NCBI GenBank assembly: GCA_903915315.1
Contig: CAIWSO010000351.1
Span: 1-7,947, forward strand
Reading direction: 5' to 3'
DNA length: 7,947 nt
From: an uncultured Spartobacteria bacterium
GTDB lineage: Bacteria > Verrucomicrobiota > Verrucomicrobiia > Chthoniobacterales > Terrimicrobiaceae
Part shown: piece by piece, positions 5,993 to 7,947 of the stretch
Layout of the letters: each line of letters opens with the position of its first letter
Numbering within the stretch: position 1 is the first letter of the stretch
Translations under genes and position numbers: made by a program
The notes under the pieces: generated by a model
What the model was told of the DNA's origin: nothing
What the model saw: the letters and a program-made list of their open reading frames with translations, nothing else
The model's database searches: none

Positions 5993-6841
5993 TCAAAGAA
6001 GCTGTTTAACGAAGGCTTCGCGGTCGAACGGGGCAAAATCGGTTTCCTTTTCGCCGGTGCCAATGAAGCGGGTGGGAATGCCGAGTTCCTGCTGAATGGC
6101 CACGGCCATGCCCCCTTTGCCGCTCCCATCGAGCTTGGTGAGGATGACTCCGGTTAGTCCAATGGCTTTGTGGAATTCCGTGGCCTGTACGAGGGCATTG
6201 GAGCCGGTGGAGGCATCGAGGACGATCCACTTTTCGTGAGGGGCATTGGGATCGTGCTTGCTTAGCGTCCGCGCCACCTTGGCGAGTTCCTGCATGAGAT
6301 TACTTTTCGTGTGGAGGCGTCCTGCTGTATCGCAGATGAGGAACTCGATATTCCGACGGTGCGCGCTATTCCATGCGTCGTAGCAGAGGGCTGCGGAGTC
6401 GCCCTGGTATTGGCTTTTCAATACCTCGATGCCCAGACGCTCACCCCAGCGGCAGAGTTGCTCGATGGCTGCTGCTCGAAAAGTGTCCGCTGCGACGAGG
6501 AGGCAGGAGTGGTGATGGGATTTCAACCAGTGCGCAAATTTCGCGGCGGATGTTGTTTTGCCGGTGCCATTCACGCCGACAATGAGAAAGGTATTCGGTT
6601 TTCCTGCTAACGGGGCTGGAGCGGGTGGGGTAGGGGGGAGAATTTTGAGGATTTCCTCACGTGTCACCTCGAGGGCGGTTTCGCCCGTGACATCCCATCC
6701 GCGGGCGCGAAGGGATTGGAGGATATGCCGAGTCATGGTGACGCCTAGATCGGCCCTAATGAGTAACTCTTCGAGTTCATCCCAATCCACCGGTGCACCA
6801 GTGAATTTGGCGAGGAAGCTTTTAAAAAATCCCGCAGCCAT
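5993..6841 (-). CDS. ftsY: Signal recognition particle receptor FtsY
   Basis: A 282-residue SRP-type GTPase that receives ribosome-SRP complexes at the inner membrane and hands them to SecYEG. The NG domain is complete: N-domain helices at about residues 18-68, G1 loop GVNGTGKTT at 89-97, DTFRAAAIEQL at 119-129, DTAGR at 171-175, TKLDGSGKGG at 235-244 and the closing GTGEKETDFAPFD. The start AAGFFKSFLAKF is an amphipathic stretch with a Phe-Phe pair, like the membrane-contacting helix just before the N domain of E. coli FtsY. The long acidic A domain of E. coli is absent, as in many other bacteria. FtsY rather than Ffh is shown by length, the lack of an M domain and the DTFRAAAIEQL form. It is last in the ribH-nusB-ftsY cluster, 3 bp after nusB, with no good Shine-Dalgarno, so translation probably depends on coupling. 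Confidence 0.97.
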   Translation of the reverse strand: MAAGFFKSFLAKFTGAPVDWDELEELLIRADLGVTMTRHILQSLRARGWDVTGETALEVTREEILKILPPTPPAPAPLAGKPNTFLIVGVNGTGKTTSAAKFAHWLKSHHHSCLLVAADTFRAAAIEQLCRWGERLGIEVLKSQYQGDSAALCYDAWNSAHRRNIEFLICDTAGRLHTKSNLMQELAKVARTLSKHDPNAPHEKWIVLDASTGSNALVQATEFHKAIGLTGVILTKLDGSGKGGMAVAIQQELGIPTRFIGTGEKETDFAPFDREAFVKQLL

Positions 6842-6844
6842 CGT

Positions 6845-7273
6845 TTATTGGGCGGAAGGTTTGACGCTCGCGCGAAATTGCTTGCGGATGTTATCCAGCA
6901 CCCCGTTGACGAACTTTCCCGAATCTCCCGTACTGAATTTTTTGGCTATTTCAATAGCCTCGTTAATGGCGACGGCTGGAGGTACGTCCGGACAGTGGAG
7001 GAGTTCGTAGGTCGCCACGCGTAGGACATTTCGATCCACGGCCGAGAGGCGGTTAAACTCAAAGTTCAGCGCATTTTTTCGGATGGCCTCATCGACATTC
7101 TCCCGATGGCGCATCCAACCCTGCAGAAGAGCATCGCAAAAACGACGTCCGCTTGGACTCAGTCCCCGCATGTCATAGAACTCGGTTAGGGCATTATCGC
7201 TTTCGTCCCCCTGCATTTCACGTTGGTAAAGATATTGTGCCGCTGCTTCGCGGGCGTCGCGTCGAAGACCCAT
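6845..7273 (-). CDS. nusB: Transcription antitermination factor NusB
   Basis: A 142-residue, all-helical RNA-binding protein of normal NusB length. NusB pairs with ribosomal protein S10 (NusE) on boxA RNA to keep RNA polymerase from stopping early in rRNA operons. Recognisable parts are the N-terminal RRDAREAAAQYLYQRE and the conserved C-terminal block: DRNVLRVATYELL (80-92), PPAVAINEAIEIAKKFS (98-114) and KFVNGVLDNIRK (120-131). The ATG at 7273 is 4 bp after the ribH stop, and the intergenic bases carry a second in-frame TAA straight after the first. No Shine-Dalgarno is visible. ribH-nusB is a widespread pairing across bacteria, which supports both calls. Confidence 0.96.
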   Translation of the reverse strand: MGLRRDAREAAAQYLYQREMQGDESDNALTEFYDMRGLSPSGRRFCDALLQGWMRHRENVDEAIRKNALNFEFNRLSAVDRNVLRVATYELLHCPDVPPAVAINEAIEIAKKFSTGDSGKFVNGVLDNIRKQFRASVKPSAQ

Positions 7274-7277
7274 ATTA

Positions 7278-7751
7278 TTAATTAAAAACTAAAAGATTGC
7301 GGGTAGCGGATACCGCCGCTTTGGCTGCTTCCACTCCTCGGTTGTGCTCGGTTCCCATGCAACGGGCCTGAGCCTGTTCGAGGGTATTCACGAGTAAGAC
7401 CTCATGAACCACAGGGAGTTCGTATTCTAGGGAAATATTTAAGAGCGCATGGGTGACCGCATCGGCGACGAGCGTGGCATGGGCGGTTTCACCTTGCAGG
7501 ATCACCCCCAACGCGATCACGGCGTCATACCGACGGGACTTCGCCGCCGCTTGCACAAACAAAGGGATCTCAAACGATCCCGGCACCCAAAAAACATCGG
7601 CCACCGCGTCCGGCTCCAAAGAAATAAGCTCCGCGATAGCATGATCAGCCAAGGATTGAACAAGATCCTTATTAAACTCACTCGCCACGATGGCATAGGA
7701 CCTCGATGATCTCGCGTCTATGCTTGGCCGTGTCGGAAATTGTTTATCCAT
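7278..7751 (-). CDS. ribH: 6,7-dimethyl-8-ribityllumazine synthase
   Basis: A 157-residue protein, the usual size for the subunit of this 5-, 10- or 60-subunit shell-forming enzyme. It condenses 5-amino-6-ribitylaminouracil with 3,4-dihydroxy-2-butanone 4-phosphate, the penultimate step of riboflavin synthesis. Visible signature elements: ASEFN (23-27) with the Phe that stacks on the pyrimidine, WVPGSFEIP (55-63), ALGVILQGETAH (80-91) with the catalytic His91, and TLEQAQAR (123-130) with the phosphate-binding Arg. The late block GTEHNRGVEAA stands for the usual GNKGxEAA. I chose ATG 7751 because it gives the family length. The frame stays open to GTG 7829/ATG 7826, which would add 25-26 residues unlike the family. 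Neither start has a clear Shine-Dalgarno. It is first in the ribH-nusB-ftsY cluster; no FMN riboswitch is visible upstream. Confidence 0.96.
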   Translation of the reverse strand: MDKQFPTRPSIDARSSRSYAIVASEFNKDLVQSLADHAIAELISLEPDAVADVFWVPGSFEIPLFVQAAAKSRRYDAVIALGVILQGETAHATLVADAVTHALLNISLEYELPVVHEVLLVNTLEQAQARCMGTEHNRGVEAAKAAVSATRNLLVFN

Positions 7752-7920
7752 GAACACTGATTTTCGCGATTTCTCGACACCGTGCAAGGAAACATCGTGA
7801 GCTACCAATGCGATCAGATTAACCATCACTCGTGTACGATCTGAGGCAGGGAGACGTTAGCATGAAAGACCGAATTATCTTCTGCCATTGCTCGCCCATT
7901 CTGCGCATTATCGGTGCACC
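7752..7920. other. Divergent intergenic region between ribH and the edge gene
   Basis: This 169-bp stretch should carry the promoter of the ribH operon and possibly that of the rightward edge gene. I could not pick a convincing -35/-10 pair. GATAAT occurs twice on the minus strand (7874-7879 and 7907-7912) without a good -35 partner. AGGGAG at 7847-7852 lies 9 nt before an ATG at 7862 on the plus strand, opening an ORF that runs off the window in a different frame from the one at 7921. Confidence 0.4.
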
Positions 7921-7947
7921 ATGTTCGAGCAAGCCTTCAAAAACATC
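7921..7947 (+). CDS. hsdM: Probable start of a type I R-M methyltransferase subunit (HsdM), 5' fragment
   Basis: Only nine codons are visible: MFEQAFKNI. From memory, a large group of type I restriction-modification N6-adenine methyltransferases begins MFEQxFKNIDD, followed by a cysteine-containing and then a conserved LDY segment. The match covers eight of nine positions and begins exactly at an ATG, which is why I make the call from so little sequence. HsdM with HsdS would methylate the host recognition site and, with HsdR, cut unmodified DNA. No Shine-Dalgarno is visible just upstream. The competing ORF from ATG 7862 has a better ribosome binding site but a product (MKDRIIFCHC...) that I do not recognise. 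Confidence 0.55.

Noticed and set aside
6558..7010. 150-codon ORF on the plus strand across ftsY and nusB
   Set aside because: It covers the ends of two clearly identified genes and has a low-complexity serine-rich shadow composition.
7752..7920. FMN riboswitch upstream of ribH
   Set aside because: The conserved RFN-element sequence blocks are not present, and the space is short.

Overview
The window looks like a chromosomal stretch from a Gram-negative-type bacterium of moderate GC content. The MEP isoprenoid pathway, a PIN-PhoH protein, a short FtsY with almost no acidic domain, and a tight ribH-nusB-ftsY cluster would fit the Verrucomicrobiota/PVC group. That placement is an inference from gene content and protein style, not from a marker gene.

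Layout: positions 1 to about 5979 are transcribed rightward. First comes the 3' part of a family 39-type membrane glycosyltransferase. It is followed 7 bp later by ispE, whose stop codon overlaps the start of an ECF-type sigma factor gene (TAATG). These three probably share a transcript. A 204-bp gap follows, holding a perfect 6-bp inverted repeat and a doubtful 44-codon ORF. Next is a 512-residue PIN-PhoH ATPase, with a possible terminator over its stop codon. After it come a small proline-rich unknown protein and a 12-TM MFS transporter with a GTG start.

Positions 5993 to 7751 are transcribed leftward as ribH-nusB-ftsY, with gaps of only 4 and 3 bp. This joins the last-but-one step of riboflavin synthesis, a transcription antitermination factor and the SRP receptor. 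The convergent MFS and ftsY genes are 13 bp apart. A hairpin followed by a short T-run, suited to terminating ftsY transcription, is embedded in the last codons of the MFS gene.

At the extreme right edge a rightward ORF begins, diverging from ribH. Its nine visible residues (MFEQAFKNI) match the usual first residues of one large group of type I restriction-modification HsdM methyltransferases, so an accessory defence locus may start just outside the window.

I see no transposase, rRNA, tRNA, CRISPR array or known riboswitch. Nearly everything here is housekeeping. The points worth a second look are the edge hsdM start, the ispE/sigma overlap with no recognisable anti-sigma gene, the small unknown protein before the MFS transporter, and the two structured 3' ends.
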